A DNA stretch of 64,000 bases from CAVVFX01 sp963747535 (GCA_963747535.1 CAVVFX010000006.1:744001-808000); one strand, 5' to 3'; positions 1-7,803 are shown, numbered from the stretch's first letter. Made by a program: numbers and translations. The notes: generated by a model not told the origin, from the letters alone.

Positions 1-1328
1 AGGCCGAAGGCGGAGAGAATGGCTTGGTGAATCTGCGCAATGCGCCAGCCGCCGAGTTTTGTTGCGGAATGAAGCAGGACCTCCATGAGGCGGATCATCC
101 GGGTGTCATGGATCTTGATGCCGGGCACACGTGAGTTGCCAGACATGATCGGCAGGGCGAGACGTTGGAAGAGCGGAAAATCGACGTGTACGTTGAGTGC
201 TTCAGCTTCGAAGGCTGCAAACCGATCCGTCGCGGCAGCCAACTTCTCGCGGACAGCCTCCAGGTTGTCCAAAGACTTCTTCAGGCCGAAGTCTTTGAGA
301 TTGTTGCTGAGTGCTTCCAGGCGGAGAAAAGTGGTGAACTTCTCGTACATGCGCAGGACGGCATTTTTGCCGCAGGCCCGGAAGACATGATGGCCGTGCT
401 CGACCTTTTCGAGAACGGTCTGTAGTTTGCCGCGTAACTTCTTATGCAGCCGGAATCCAAAGATCTGAGTGATCTTGTCCGGCAGCATCCGCAGTAAGCC
501 GATGTCGCAAGAGCGCTCGAATAGTTTGTGGATGGGGAAACTACGGCGGAAGATCAGATTCCGGCAGTATTCGACCTGCTGAATCGAGTAGTGGCGTTTC
601 AGGTTGATCACCTGGCGGTCGGTTTTAGAAAACTTTGGTCCCACGATCCAGGTCCAGTAATCCAGACGCTTGCGGATGAGATCTGCGCTCAGTCGATCCG
701 CCGCTGTCTGCAGAGCCTCGGGATCGGCGACCGCTAGAAAGGCGTTATCGTTCTTGCGGAAATTGATCTTACGGCGGAGTAGTTCGCGTTCGATGAAGTG
801 GTGGCCGTTCAGATAGTAGGTGATCTGGAAGGGCAGGAAGGAGCCAACACACATGGACATGGGCCCCAGCACCTCATCTCGAATGTAGAAGTAGTAATGC
901 GTGTAGCGGCAGCGCTGTCGCCCGATAATACGGTAATCCGGATCTTCGACCGGAAAACGGGGCGTGCTGGAGCGGAAGGAGGGTCCTACCTCCATACTCT
1001 TCAGAATGAAATAAACGCCGAAAAGATTGTGGCGCTCCATGCGCTGCTGATAGGGGCGGACATAATCCTCTTTCCGCACGCCCTTTTCCGCCCACTCGAT
1101 GGGGATCTTATGGTTGCGGGCGAAGGACTCCACCCAGCCGTTATACTCGTTGGTCCGCTTGCGCAGAACGTCTTTGGTGATGGGGCCGGACTGGTGTACG
1201 TCGCGGAAGAAATGGACGATGTTCTCAGGCCGGGTCAGCAGGGGAATGTGTCCCAGAATGACGATACGGTCGAAACAGTGGTATATAAAAGCCAGCAGGC
1301 TGCCAAACAGCTTTGTGAAGGTTTCCAT
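1..1328 (-). CDS. conserved protein of unknown function, 3' end cut by window edge
   Basis: An uninterrupted reading frame runs from ATG at 1328 off the left edge, 442 full codons without a stop. A strong Shine-Dalgarno (GGGAGG) lies 4 bases before the ATG, which supports the start. The protein begins METFTKLFGSLLAFIYH and is rich in basic and aromatic residues. It has no signal peptide and no clear transmembrane segment beyond a weakly hydrophobic N-terminus. The last visible part (KIHDTRMIRLMEVLLHSATK, then GGWRIAQIHQAIL) looks like a small helical, possibly winged-helix, C-terminal region. I cannot name the family; it resembles long conserved hypothetical proteins seen in several soil phyla. 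Function is not inferred. Confidence 0.8.
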   Translation of the reverse strand, partial: METFTKLFGSLLAFIYHCFDRIVILGHIPLLTRPENIVHFFRDVHQSGPITKDVLRKRTNEYNGWVESFARNHKIPIEWAEKGVRKEDYVRPYQQRMERHNLFGVYFILKSMEVGPSFRSSTPRFPVEDPDYRIIGRQRCRYTHYYFYIRDEVLGPMSMCVGSFLPFQITYYLNGHHFIERELLRRKINFRKNDNAFLAVADPEALQTAADRLSADLIRKRLDYWTWIVGPKFSKTDRQVINLKRHYSIQQVEYCRNLIFRRSFPIHKLFERSCDIGLLRMLPDKITQIFGFRLHKKLRGKLQTVLEKVEHGHHVFRACGKNAVLRMYEKFTTFLRLEALSNNLKDFGLKKSLDNLEAVREKLAAATDRFAAFEAEALNVHVDFPLFQRLALPIMSGNSRVPGIKIHDTRMIRLMEVLLHSATKLGGWRIAQIHQAILSAFG

Positions 1329-1403
1329 CGGTCCTCCCTGGAGACTTGTTCGCAACCTGATCATCGGACAGAGGACTGATGGAAATCCAGGGATGCTTGA
1401 GAC

Positions 1404-1763
1404 GTGAAAGATTTCCACGAACTGAAGGTCTGGCAGAAGGCGCACGAACTGACCCTGGCGATCTATCGGGTCACTGCTGATTTTCCACGCGCAGAATTAT
1501 ATGGACTTACCAGTCAACTCAGACGTGCGAGCGCATCGATTGCGGCCAATCTCGCCGAGGGGTGCGGCAGGAGCGGTGACGCCGAGTTCGCCCGCTTCTG
1601 CTCCATCGCGATGGGATCTGCCAGTGAGTTGGAATACCATCTGTTACTGGCCAGAGATCTCAAGCTGTTTAAGCCCGGCGACTACGAAAAACTGACGCCG
1701 CGTGCCACTGAACTGAAACGCATGCTCACGGCGCTGTTGCAAAAGCTGAATGCTGACCGCTGA
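1404..1763 (+). CDS. four-helix bundle protein (S23/IVP family)
   Basis: A 119-residue protein starting at GTG 1404; the nearby ATG in another frame stops at once. It opens with the family signature FHELKVWQKAHELTLAIY, followed by FP..E.YGLTSQLRRASASI and AANLAEGCGR. These are hallmarks of the TIGR02436/PF05635 four-helix bundle family, historically named 23S rRNA intervening-sequence protein. Members are usually 110-130 residues, so this one is full length. Their biochemical role is not established; some sit inside rRNA intervening sequences, which is not the case here. The gene directly precedes a truncated M55 peptidase fragment, so it may mark a recombination junction. Confidence 0.9.
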   Translation: MKDFHELKVWQKAHELTLAIYRVTADFPRAELYGLTSQLRRASASIAANLAEGCGRSGDAEFARFCSIAMGSASELEYHLLLARDLKLFKPGDYEKLTPRATELKRMLTALLQKLNADR

Positions 1764-2217
1764 TAGCTTACGCCTTCAAAATTTCAAATATGTTTGGGTA
1801 GGGTTAGAGTCCTGTTACGCGGGTTATTGGGATGTCCCGCTGATTTTTGTCACAGGCGACGAGGCCTCCTGTTATGAGGCCCGGCAGCAGTTCCCGGGAG
1901 TCGTGACCGCAGCGGTCAAGCGCGGAGGCGAGGACCCCGAATTCTGCACGGGGCTGGACCCAGAAGTTGCGCATCGTGAAATAGCGCGGAAGGCTGCCGA
2001 AGCCGTCGAGAAGGCCCGAAGCGGCGAGTTGCGTCCCTTTAAAACCAGGCTCCCCATGACGATTACCGTACGCATGAGAACCGCAGATGAGGCCGCCCGG
2101 ATCGCGAAGCGGCCCGGTGTGACGCGGCTGGACGATCACACGGTGGAGGGTCGCGCCGGCAGGCAATGCGATGTGCTGAAGTGGCTCACGGGCGACGGAC
2201 TCGACATGGCGTCTTAG
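1750..2217 (+). pseudogene. C-terminal fragment of an M55 D-aminopeptidase (DppA-like)
   Basis: From about base 1812 the frame matches the C-terminal half of M55 zinc D-aminopeptidases: AGYWDVPLIFVTGDEASCYE, then a long tail with AVKRG and a helix rich in AAEAVEKARSG. Full-length enzymes are about 260-280 residues and carry their metal ligands (DxEG and following) in the N-terminal half. That half is absent: upstream lies the unrelated four-helix bundle gene, whose last codons overlap the nominal ORF start. The first 20 or so residues are probably not native. I read this as a truncated, inactive remnant. Intact family members hydrolyse D-Ala-containing peptides from cell-wall turnover. Confidence 0.7.
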
Positions 2218-2365
2218 ATTCTTGAACTCTCAATCTGAGAATTTCGCTCTCAGACTTTTCCGCTCGCAGCGTTAACCGTTAAACGGCCACGTTAAAATCC
2301 TTTCGCAGCAGGAGGTCTTCTGAGCTGAGCGCTGATTGCTGAATGCTGACAGCCTCACGGGATTT

Positions 2366-2384
2366 CAAGGGGCAGAGCCCCTTG
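2366..2384. repeat. perfect short hairpin without U-tract
   Basis: CAAGGGGC - AGA - GCCCCTTG forms an 8-bp perfect stem with a 3-base loop in the gap between the M55 remnant and the convergent membrane-protein gene. No T-run follows on either side, so a classical intrinsic terminator is unlikely, although the position between convergent genes would fit one. Confidence 0.4.
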
Positions 2385-2483
2385 GTTAGGCCTAGCTGTG
2401 TTATTTGATGGGTGGTGTTGGCAGTCAACTCCGAGGCTCCCAACGCCACATTAGTGTCGTCGCTTGAGGGAAGGTCACCAGAC

Positions 2484-2828
2484 TCAGAAGATAGGAAGCG
2501 ATTGCTGTTTCGTTTCGTGACGCCACGCGACGTACGCTACGCAGGCGGTCCACGTGGGGAGAGCGTCCACACCGGGAACCATTTCAAGCGCGCACGTGGG
2601 GAGGAGCGTCCAGTGGAAGCCTAACAGACTGTTGACGATGACGGCCGTGGCAATGTCGATGGCGGAGTCAAGGAGTTCCAACGGGATATCGGCTGCTATC
2701 AGGCCAACCCCGGACGCTGCCGCGGCAAAGAATGACAAATTAACTGGCAGTTGAATCAGATCGGCGAGTATCGCTACACCTATTGCCAGTGTAGCTCGCC
2801 GGTTAATGATTCCCCGAACTTTGTTCAT
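2484..2828 (-). CDS. small integral membrane protein, unknown function
   Basis: A 114-residue protein with ATG at 2828 and GGAG about 9 bases upstream. Hydrophobic stretches at roughly residues 14-25, 31-46 and 56-72 (AIGVAILADLIQL, AAASGVGLIAADIPLELL, IATAVIVNSLLGFHW) suggest two or three membrane segments. A conserved-looking end, ALEMVPGVDALPTWTACVAY, precedes a basic tail. The pattern resembles small bacterial inner-membrane proteins of unknown role. It lies convergent to the M55 remnant and upstream of, but separate from, the flavoprotein gene. No enzymatic motif is visible. Confidence 0.65.
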   Translation of the reverse strand: MNKVRGIINRRATLAIGVAILADLIQLPVNLSFFAAAASGVGLIAADIPLELLDSAIDIATAVIVNSLLGFHWTLLPTCALEMVPGVDALPTWTACVAYVAWRHETKQQSLPIF

Positions 2829-2998
2829 TTCGAAAAACTCCGATGATGCTTCGCGTAGACTCGCGCCTGACCGGCGACATCTGCCCGCACACTGAGATAT
2901 ACGCGAGGATCACGCTCTTTAGTCCACGATTCCGTGCGATCGCGCACTTTCGTGAGCTGGCCGATAAATGGAGCTCGGGCGCCATGTCAAAGACTCGC

Positions 2999-4216
2999 TT
3001 ACGGCCGTGCGGAGTTCGAGGCTCGATTTGTCGCAATCCCATCCTTTTTCATCCGGCTGTACAACTCCGCCACCACTTGAACGGCCGATTCTGCCGCTTT
3101 CCTATCTGGCTGCTCATTAGTATCGTTGTAGCCTTCCATCTCGCCCCTGCCGCCATCCTGCACAACAATTCCGTCCCGGCGTGAGAGGACGTATACGTTC
3201 TTATACATCACCCCATAGTTCACTTCCGGCTGGGGAATCAACCACGCAATTTGACCTCGTACCGGAACAATCGATTCGTCTTTCCACAGCTCCCGCGCTC
3301 CGTAGCCGGTGGCGTTGATCACCACCTTCTGGGGCAGCTTGCTCAATTCTGACGGCGAGTGAAACTCAACCCTCTCGATCTTGCCGCCCTCGACCAAAAA
3401 GTCCGTGACGAGTTGTCGCGAATAGCCCGCGATGTTGAAGGTGAGGCTCGAGTTTCGTCTGGCGTATCGGGTGGGAAAGGGATGGCTGCCAGGCGGCAGA
3501 TCGTGTGAATGCGGTGACAAATCGACAACGCGGTTCTGGTAGCGCGCGAAATCCAGAGTATCGTCCCGGCGACGGCCGGCCGGCTCTTCGTCGAAACTTA
3601 CATCGGAGAGAGAGTAGCGATCGGTCCATTCCACAGGATTCCCTGCCATACCCAGATAACTCTCATAGGTATGAAACGACGTACGGCACATCTTCTCCCA
3701 GAGAGCCGGGAAGTCCGAAGACACGGAATTCGTCAGCGCGATTCGCGAGTCTGGAGTCCACGACCCAGTGGCTCGCGCGGATCGCACTTCCGGTGGACGT
3801 TCCTTGGCGTATATCGTCACTTTCGCCCCCGCGCGCTGCAGCAGAATTGCCGAGGTCAATCCCAACGCGCCACATCCAACGACGGCCACTTCTCGCTCCC
3901 CGGCTGTCATTGCCTTCTCGACCGCAACGCTGCTCGATCCCCACGACAGGGACCAGCCACTTCCGCCATGCCCATAATTGTGCACTACGGTTTTATCACC
4001 GACGCGCTCAACATCAAGCCGAGGCCCGGCTGCGCGAAACGGCCGGAGGCATACGGTCACACGAAAAATCCTGTCCAGCTCCGCTCGAACCGGCATCAGC
4101 GTGGGCAGCATGTCGGAGCGCAGTACTCCGGGAGGAGTCGAGGCAACGCTAACTTTGTGTGCGCAGCCGCTCAGGCCTAGCAAGGCACTACCTGCCAGGA
4201 AATTACGTCGATTCAT
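2999..4216 (-). CDS. exported FAD-dependent oxidoreductase, D-amino acid oxidase-like, permuted order
   Basis: A 405-residue protein with ATG at 4216 preceded by GAGGT. The N-terminus MNRRNFLAGSALLGLSGC combines an RR motif with a lipobox-like LSGC, so it is probably a Tat- or Sec-exported lipoprotein. The FAD-binding Rossmann motif VAVVGCGALGL lies unusually late, at residues 110-120. The segment HNYGHGGSGWSLSWGS (about 79-94), preceded by CLRPFRAAGPRLDVE, is the signature normally found near the C-terminus of D-amino acid oxidases. Here it comes before the Rossmann motif, so the DAO fold looks circularly permuted. The predicted reaction is oxidative deamination of a D-amino acid or related amine; the substrate is unknown. 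It lies close to a D-aminopeptidase remnant. Confidence 0.8.
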   Translation of the reverse strand: MNRRNFLAGSALLGLSGCAHKVSVASTPPGVLRSDMLPTLMPVRAELDRIFRVTVCLRPFRAAGPRLDVERVGDKTVVHNYGHGGSGWSLSWGSSSVAVEKAMTAGEREVAVVGCGALGLTSAILLQRAGAKVTIYAKERPPEVRSARATGSWTPDSRIALTNSVSSDFPALWEKMCRTSFHTYESYLGMAGNPVEWTDRYSLSDVSFDEEPAGRRRDDTLDFARYQNRVVDLSPHSHDLPPGSHPFPTRYARRNSSLTFNIAGYSRQLVTDFLVEGGKIERVEFHSPSELSKLPQKVVINATGYGARELWKDESIVPVRGQIAWLIPQPEVNYGVMYKNVYVLSRRDGIVVQDGGRGEMEGYNDTNEQPDRKAAESAVQVVAELYSRMKKDGIATNRASNSARP

Positions 4217-4331
4217 CGGGTACCTCGAAGAACTTGGATTGGCTTCCAGTCTGGCTCATCGCGGTGCCGAGACTCGGTAGCAAACAATTTAGCAGATCGT
4301 AGTCGCGCTCGAAAACTGCTCTCGTTAACCC

Positions 4332-4637
4332 CTACTCCACCCGATCCTTGGCCCGTGCCGCCGCCGTCGTCTGCCACTGCATAATCTCGGGAGTATCGCT
4401 TCCGCCGTCCTTCAGCGCCTTCACGTGATCGATGACGTATCCCGGACAGGCTCCCGTTGATGACCGCGTCGCCGGACACGGGTGCACCTCCTTGAATGCG
4501 CGCCGGGCACTCGAACTCCTGGGTATCCGGCCATTGGGGTTCCCTCGCAGTTGTTGCAATCGCCCGCGGTATGAAAGCGCCGGTAGCTCGTGGCTGGGAG
4601 GTCCCGCCGCGGTTCTGGCGAGGAATGACACTTGCAC
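4332..4637 (-). CDS. HNH endonuclease-like protein
   Basis: The 101-residue frame ends with a clear HNH-type region: GRIPRSSSARRAF, HPCPATRSSTGACPGYVIDH, LKDGGSDTPEIMQWQT and a final AKDRVE. These match a compact HNH nuclease family with the His-Asp-Asn(like)-His metal-binding core around CPGYVIDH and the IMQWQT helix. The N-terminal 35 residues look unnatural for the family, which normally has a signal peptide and a Cys pair. The start at ATG 4637 is therefore uncertain and the 5' part may be degraded. It is a small DNA nuclease by family; no restriction partner lies nearby. Confidence 0.6.
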   Translation of the reverse strand: MQVSFLARTAAGPPSHELPALSYRGRLQQLRGNPNGRIPRSSSARRAFKEVHPCPATRSSTGACPGYVIDHVKALKDGGSDTPEIMQWQTTAAARAKDRVE

Positions 4638-4709
4638 TATTAACCGTTTCGCCGGTGAGCGATCGTATGGTGCCGCACGGTGCTCCGGGGGAGTAAACTA
4701 AGTTTCTAA

Positions 4710-5156
4710 ATGAAACTTGCAGTTTTTCTATTCTGTACGCAGTTATTTGCGGCTCAGCTCGGCGGGGTATCCGGCGATGAAGCGGCTGTTCGCGAGATGG
4801 TGAAGCGCTATGCGGACGCTCGCGACGTGAGCGATCCGAAAGCAATTGGTGCGTTGTTCACAGTTGATGCGGATCAGCTCGTTTCCACCGGTGAGTGGCG
4901 CAGAGGCAGAGATGCACTGGTGCGCGGAATGTTGTCCAGTTCCGCCCGCGAGACCGGAAAGCGAATTCTTGCAGTCGAAACCGTTCACTTTGTTGGCGCT
5001 GATGTAGCAATTGCTGATGCGCGTTATGAGATCGGTGAACGGAAGATGTGGTCGACATTCATTATGAAGCGCGGGTCGGGTGGATGGCGAATCCAAGCAA
5101 TCCGCAACATGTTGCCGACTGCACAAAGTACGCCACCGCCCAACCCGGCACGATAG
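4710..5156 (+). CDS. exported SnoaL/DUF4440-type NTF2-fold protein
   Basis: A 148-residue protein with a short signal peptide (MKLAVFLFCTQLFAAQ). The mature part follows the NTF2-like pattern of the SgcJ/EcaC/DUF4440 group: EAAVREMVKRYADARDVSDP, then ALFTVDADQLVSTGEW, a GRDAL segment, and strands ending in WRIQAIRNM. The mature length of about 130 residues is normal. Such proteins form a cone-shaped pocket that binds or isomerises small hydrophobic molecules. Many, including exported ones, have no known substrate. It stands alone, divergent from the HNH gene. Confidence is high for the fold and low for any specific function. Confidence 0.8.
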   Translation: MKLAVFLFCTQLFAAQLGGVSGDEAAVREMVKRYADARDVSDPKAIGALFTVDADQLVSTGEWRRGRDALVRGMLSSSARETGKRILAVETVHFVGADVAIADARYEIGERKMWSTFIMKRGSGGWRIQAIRNMLPTAQSTPPPNPAR

Positions 5157-5470
5157 CGATCTTCGGTCGGGCCTGGACCGGGGCCTTCGCGCGTTTGGTG
5201 GCTCGCCGTGGCCCAACGCTGCCCGACCATTTCGCGTCGAACCAGGGCATGCCGTAGCGGCCAGTGGCGTCGCCAATCGCGGGACCGGTACGTCCGTTAC
5301 GAACCCGTTACGACTTCAGCTTCCTCAACACTCACTCCGCTCCAGCGCACGCATAAAATGATCATTCTCCCGGGTGCTGGCGCCCCTTGAAAGGATTAGT
5401 TGGTGTGATCGGCGTGAACTTCCTACCCCACCAGTTTGTGGGCCGGAAGTTCGCAACGGAACCCTCTATG
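5157..5470. other. intergenic stretch, no gene seen
   Basis: About 310 bases between the convergent NTF2-fold gene and the PEP-CTERM fragment. Short frames exist on both strands, but none shows a family motif, signal peptide or ribosome binding site. No repeat or strong hairpin was found. Confidence 0.5.
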
Positions 5471-5773
5471 TTACGCATCCGTTCTAAATCGTCGAATCCC
5501 CGCTCCCAAACCTATCAGTGCCACCCCCGTGAGAAGGAATGAGGCAGGCTCTGGAGTTCCAGCCGTCGAGAATCTCATTTCGGCGATGGCGAAATCACAG
5601 GTGGGGGAGCTACAGCCAAATCCGGTTGTGCCCAAATCGGTCAGGTCAACCTTCGCGATGTTCGCCGTAGGCGATGAGGCTGCGAACAGAAGAGCCCCGG
5701 CATTCCCGCTGACGTCCAGGCTGATGCCCCCTAAATCATCGCCCGCGGCATCGTAGAAGGTTGCGTCCATCAC
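5471..5773 (-). pseudogene. C-terminal part of a PEP-CTERM sorted surface protein
   Basis: The 100-residue frame ends in a classic PEP-CTERM tail: TPEPASFLLTGVALIGLGAG followed by the basic RRFR. That is the Pro-Glu-Pro motif, a membrane helix and an arginine cluster recognised by exosortase. The preceding about 70 residues (DATFYDAAGDDLGGISLDVS and DFAIAEMRFST) look like the last strands of a beta-sandwich domain. There is no signal peptide, so the N-terminal part is missing. The frame overlaps the next upstream remnant by 4 bases. I read it as the tail of a disrupted exported protein. Confidence 0.6.
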
Positions 5774-6066
5774 ATCAGTTTCCGGTTGAGCTTCGAATCC
5801 AAACCTCGATACCGGCGTACTAAATGTCGTGACGACGCTATTGGATCCAGATTGTTGGTGGCCTTCCCAACGTCAAGTCTCATGATCGCTGCGATGCCGT
5901 TGCGCAGCGACCTTAACTCGGCGACTGAAAGATTATTGATGTCTTTCCGCACTGGAGGCGCGCTACAGCTGGTAGGAGTGCACGCTGCAGGCGAGGCGGC
6001 GGTATTGTCCTGCGTTCGAAGCGTGGCCAGGGGCACAACTAAGGGCTCACGCAACAATAGATTCAC
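5770..6066 (-). pseudogene. possible N-terminal fragment of a tyrosinase-family protein
   Basis: Within this 98-residue frame, PVRKDINNLSVAELRSLRNG followed by IAAIM resembles the opening of bacterial and fungal tyrosinases (VRKxVxxLSxxELxxLRxG), just before the first copper-binding histidine region. The copper-site sequence itself is absent; the frame drifts into a basic stretch and stops. Its start coincides with the end of the adjacent transposase. I infer an interrupted gene remnant beside the insertion sequence. The tyrosinase match rests on a single short motif. Confidence 0.4.
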
Positions 6067-6860
6067 ATCGGAGCAATCGTATAGTTCCAGGCTGGCAGAG
6101 TCGAATGTCGTTTGAGGGAAAGACGGCGGATCTGCTCTGGATCGGGTGAGGTACCGGTCGGATACTGCCTACGGTCGAGATAGGCCGAGACTGTGAGACC
6201 GGTTCGGGTGCAGGTGTTGCGGATGAAGTTGAGGACTTTGGGGTAATCGTCAAGAGGCTCGGCGGCCCAGTTTTTGGAGATTTCGGAGAATAGGCGGTGC
6301 TCGATGGGATTCCATTTGGAAGCGCCGGTGGGGTAATGAGCAACGGTTACTGTGAGCCCAAAGCTGTTGCAGATTTGGCTTTGAAGTTCGGTTTTCCAGG
6401 CGCGGGTACGGCAACTGTTGCTGCCGCCGGTGTCGGCTAGGATGAGCAACTGCCGGCAGCGATGGTAGCGATTAGCGCCGTCGCGCTTCCACCAACCGGC
6501 GATGGAGTGGGCGGCAAAGGCTGCCGTGTCATGTGAGACGCCGATGAAGACCGAGCCTCGGTTGGCGAGCAGGTCATAGATACCGTAAGGGATTGCGACG
6601 CCGATGGCATCGGAACGGAAGTCGTGATCATTGACGCGCACGGGCATGCGATCCCACTTCACGCCATTGTTCTTGAAGTTTCCGACGAGTTCTCGTTTTT
6701 TGGTATCGACGCTGATGATGGGAATCCCCTGGCGTTCAAAGCGAGTGCGTAATGACGAGATATAACGGAACTGTTTGTCGCGATCCGGGCTGGAGTCGGT
6801 GGCAATGGCTTTGCGATTCACGCGGAGGGAAAAATCCATATCGTGAAGCAGTCGCGCCAC
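6063..6860 (-). CDS. ISAzo13-family transposase, catalytic (DDE) frame
   Basis: The frame holds the catalytic core of ISAzo13 transposases: FSLRVNRKAIATDSSPDRD, FISVDTKKRELVG-like (here PIISVDTKKRELVGNFKN), LLILADTGGSNSCRTRAWK and the glutamate region AHYPTGASKWNPIEHRLFSE. The Asp, Asp and Glu of the DDE triad are all present. The nominal ATG at 6860 is internal. Without a start codon, the same frame extends upstream to about 7012 through family-typical sequence (TPEVIAAIEILLEHDTAGDP), so it is expressed only if the ribosome or polymerase slips at the A8 tract. It ends at 6063. Confidence 0.8.
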   Translation of the reverse strand: MARLLHDMDFSLRVNRKAIATDSSPDRDKQFRYISSLRTRFERQGIPIISVDTKKRELVGNFKNNGVKWDRMPVRVNDHDFRSDAIGVAIPYGIYDLLANRGSVFIGVSHDTAAFAAHSIAGWWKRDGANRYHRCRQLLILADTGGSNSCRTRAWKTELQSQICNSFGLTVTVAHYPTGASKWNPIEHRLFSEISKNWAAEPLDDYPKVLNFIRNTCTRTGLTVSAYLDRRQYPTGTSPDPEQIRRLSLKRHSTLPAWNYTIAPM

Positions 6861-6994
6861 GGTATTGGCTGAGATCTCGATATCGAGTTGCTGCAGCAGT
6901 TCGGCGATTCCGGCAGGCGTCTTGTGAGTCCATCGAATGCCCGTGATGGGATCGCCGGCGGTGTCGTGTTCCAGCAGGATTTCGATGGCTGCGA

Positions 6995-7756
6995 TTACTT
7001 CGGGCGTTTTTTTTCCACCGGTTTGCGTCCGGCACCAGACTGTCGGATACGCCCGACCTCGACATCCTGATCGAGCAGTTGGCGGCGGCCGCGGGCGATG
7101 GTGTGCGGATCGAGGCCAAGAAATCCGGCCAGCACGCTGTCGCCGCCGTGGCCGAGTTTCATGGATTCCAGGCCGGCATACAAGCGGCGCTGCTGCTCGT
7201 CCAGCAGGCTGTAAAACAAGATGATGGCAGCTTTCATCTCATCGGGAGACACTTCCAGACGAGTGGCATCGACAACCGTGGGAACGGACTGGTTACTACG
7301 ACGTGTCAGACGTTGTCTTTGACGGATGGCTGGATCGATAGCAGTATAGAGGAACAGGCCGGAGACCAATTCCCGGGCGATTCTCTTCTGCTGGACAAGG
7401 TGGCGTAAGACATCTTGCGCTCCTACGTGCAGGATGGCAGATAGTTCTTCCGCAAAACATCCTGCGACCGAATTACAGACGAATGTCTCGGCCGTGGTCA
7501 GCAGGGTACCGTATCGAGAGAACCAGGCGGGCGTACAGGACCACAGACCATCGGCTCCGAAACGGGCGATCTCGCGAAGAGTGTAAAAACGACCGCCATG
7601 AGAGTAGCTAGTCAGATAGTCGAGTTCTTTGAGTTTTCGGAAAACGGTGAGGTCGACGTCCGTGCCGAGGGCGCGTTTCAGGTCGGGAAGCGTTGCGATT
7701 CTGTCGTGGAGCAGCAGCTTTCGCAAGGAATCAGGAGAGAAGGCGAGAGGTCTCAT
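6995..7756 (-). CDS. ISAzo13-family transposase, upstream frame
   Basis: A 253-residue frame from ATG 7756. Its C-terminal third carries the ISAzo13 N-terminal signature: LLDEQQRRLYAGLESMKLGH, then GFLGLDPHTIARGRRQLL and RIRQSGAGRKPVEKK. This is a helix-turn-helix region with the family linker. The first about 170 residues (DSLRKLLLHDRIATLPDLKR and so on) look like an extra winged-helix, DNA-binding-like module and are longer than I expect for the family. The frame ends six bases after an A8 tract where a -1 shift would join the catalytic frame. No good ribosome binding site precedes the ATG; a palindrome does. Confidence 0.75.
   Translation of the reverse strand: MRPLAFSPDSLRKLLLHDRIATLPDLKRALGTDVDLTVFRKLKELDYLTSYSHGGRFYTLREIARFGADGLWSCTPAWFSRYGTLLTTAETFVCNSVAGCFAEELSAILHVGAQDVLRHLVQQKRIARELVSGLFLYTAIDPAIRQRQRLTRRSNQSVPTVVDATRLEVSPDEMKAAIILFYSLLDEQQRRLYAGLESMKLGHGGDSVLAGFLGLDPHTIARGRRQLLDQDVEVGRIRQSGAGRKPVEKKRPK
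7007..7014 (-). other. A8 slippery tract, candidate -1 frameshift site
   Basis: On the coding strand the sequence reads GTG GAA AAA AAA CGC. Re-reading one A (-1) turns CGC CCG AAG TAA into ACG CCC GAA GTA and continues into the catalytic frame with family-typical sequence on both sides. A run of eight A suits either ribosomal slippage on A-AAA-AAA or polymerase slippage, both known for insertion sequences. A plain mutation or a homopolymer miscall is also possible. Confidence 0.6.
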
Positions 7757-7758
7757 AA

Positions 7759-7803
7759 TGTTATAGTTACGACTGAAACCAGATTATAATCGCAACTATA
7801 ACA
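7759..7803. repeat. 13-bp inverted repeat upstream of transposase
   Basis: TGTTATAGTTACG (7759-7771) is mirrored by CGCAACTATAACA (7791-7803), with one mismatch and a 19-base AT-rich spacer. It lies immediately before the transposase start. It could be the element's end structure, a transposase binding site or an operator. Confidence 0.6.

Larger units (their letters stand above)
6063..7803 (-). mobile_element. ISAzo13-type insertion sequence
   Basis: Two overlapping frames on the minus strand together make one ISAzo13-family DDE transposase, and an inverted repeat lies just outside the 5' end (7759-7771 with 7791-7803). The 3' end is placed at the transposase stop; the exact terminal repeats and target duplication could not be fixed. 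Both outer ends share the heptamer AACTATA read outward. PEP-CTERM and tyrosinase-like remnants flank one side and an unidentified C-terminal remnant the other, so the element probably landed in, or brought together, broken genes. Confidence 0.7.

Noticed and set aside
2366..2384. Hairpin as an intrinsic terminator
   Set aside because: The stem is perfect but no T-run follows in either direction.
2550..2625. Near-repeat of CACGTGGGGA(G)GAGCGTCCA twice in 45 bases
   Set aside because: Both copies lie inside the membrane-protein gene and encode similar hydrophobic segments; chance or protein-level constraint explains it better than a mobile repeat.
4213..4845. 210-residue minus-strand frame covering the HNH gene
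   Set aside because: It is out of frame with the clear HNH motif, overlaps the NTF2-fold gene and has no recognisable domain.
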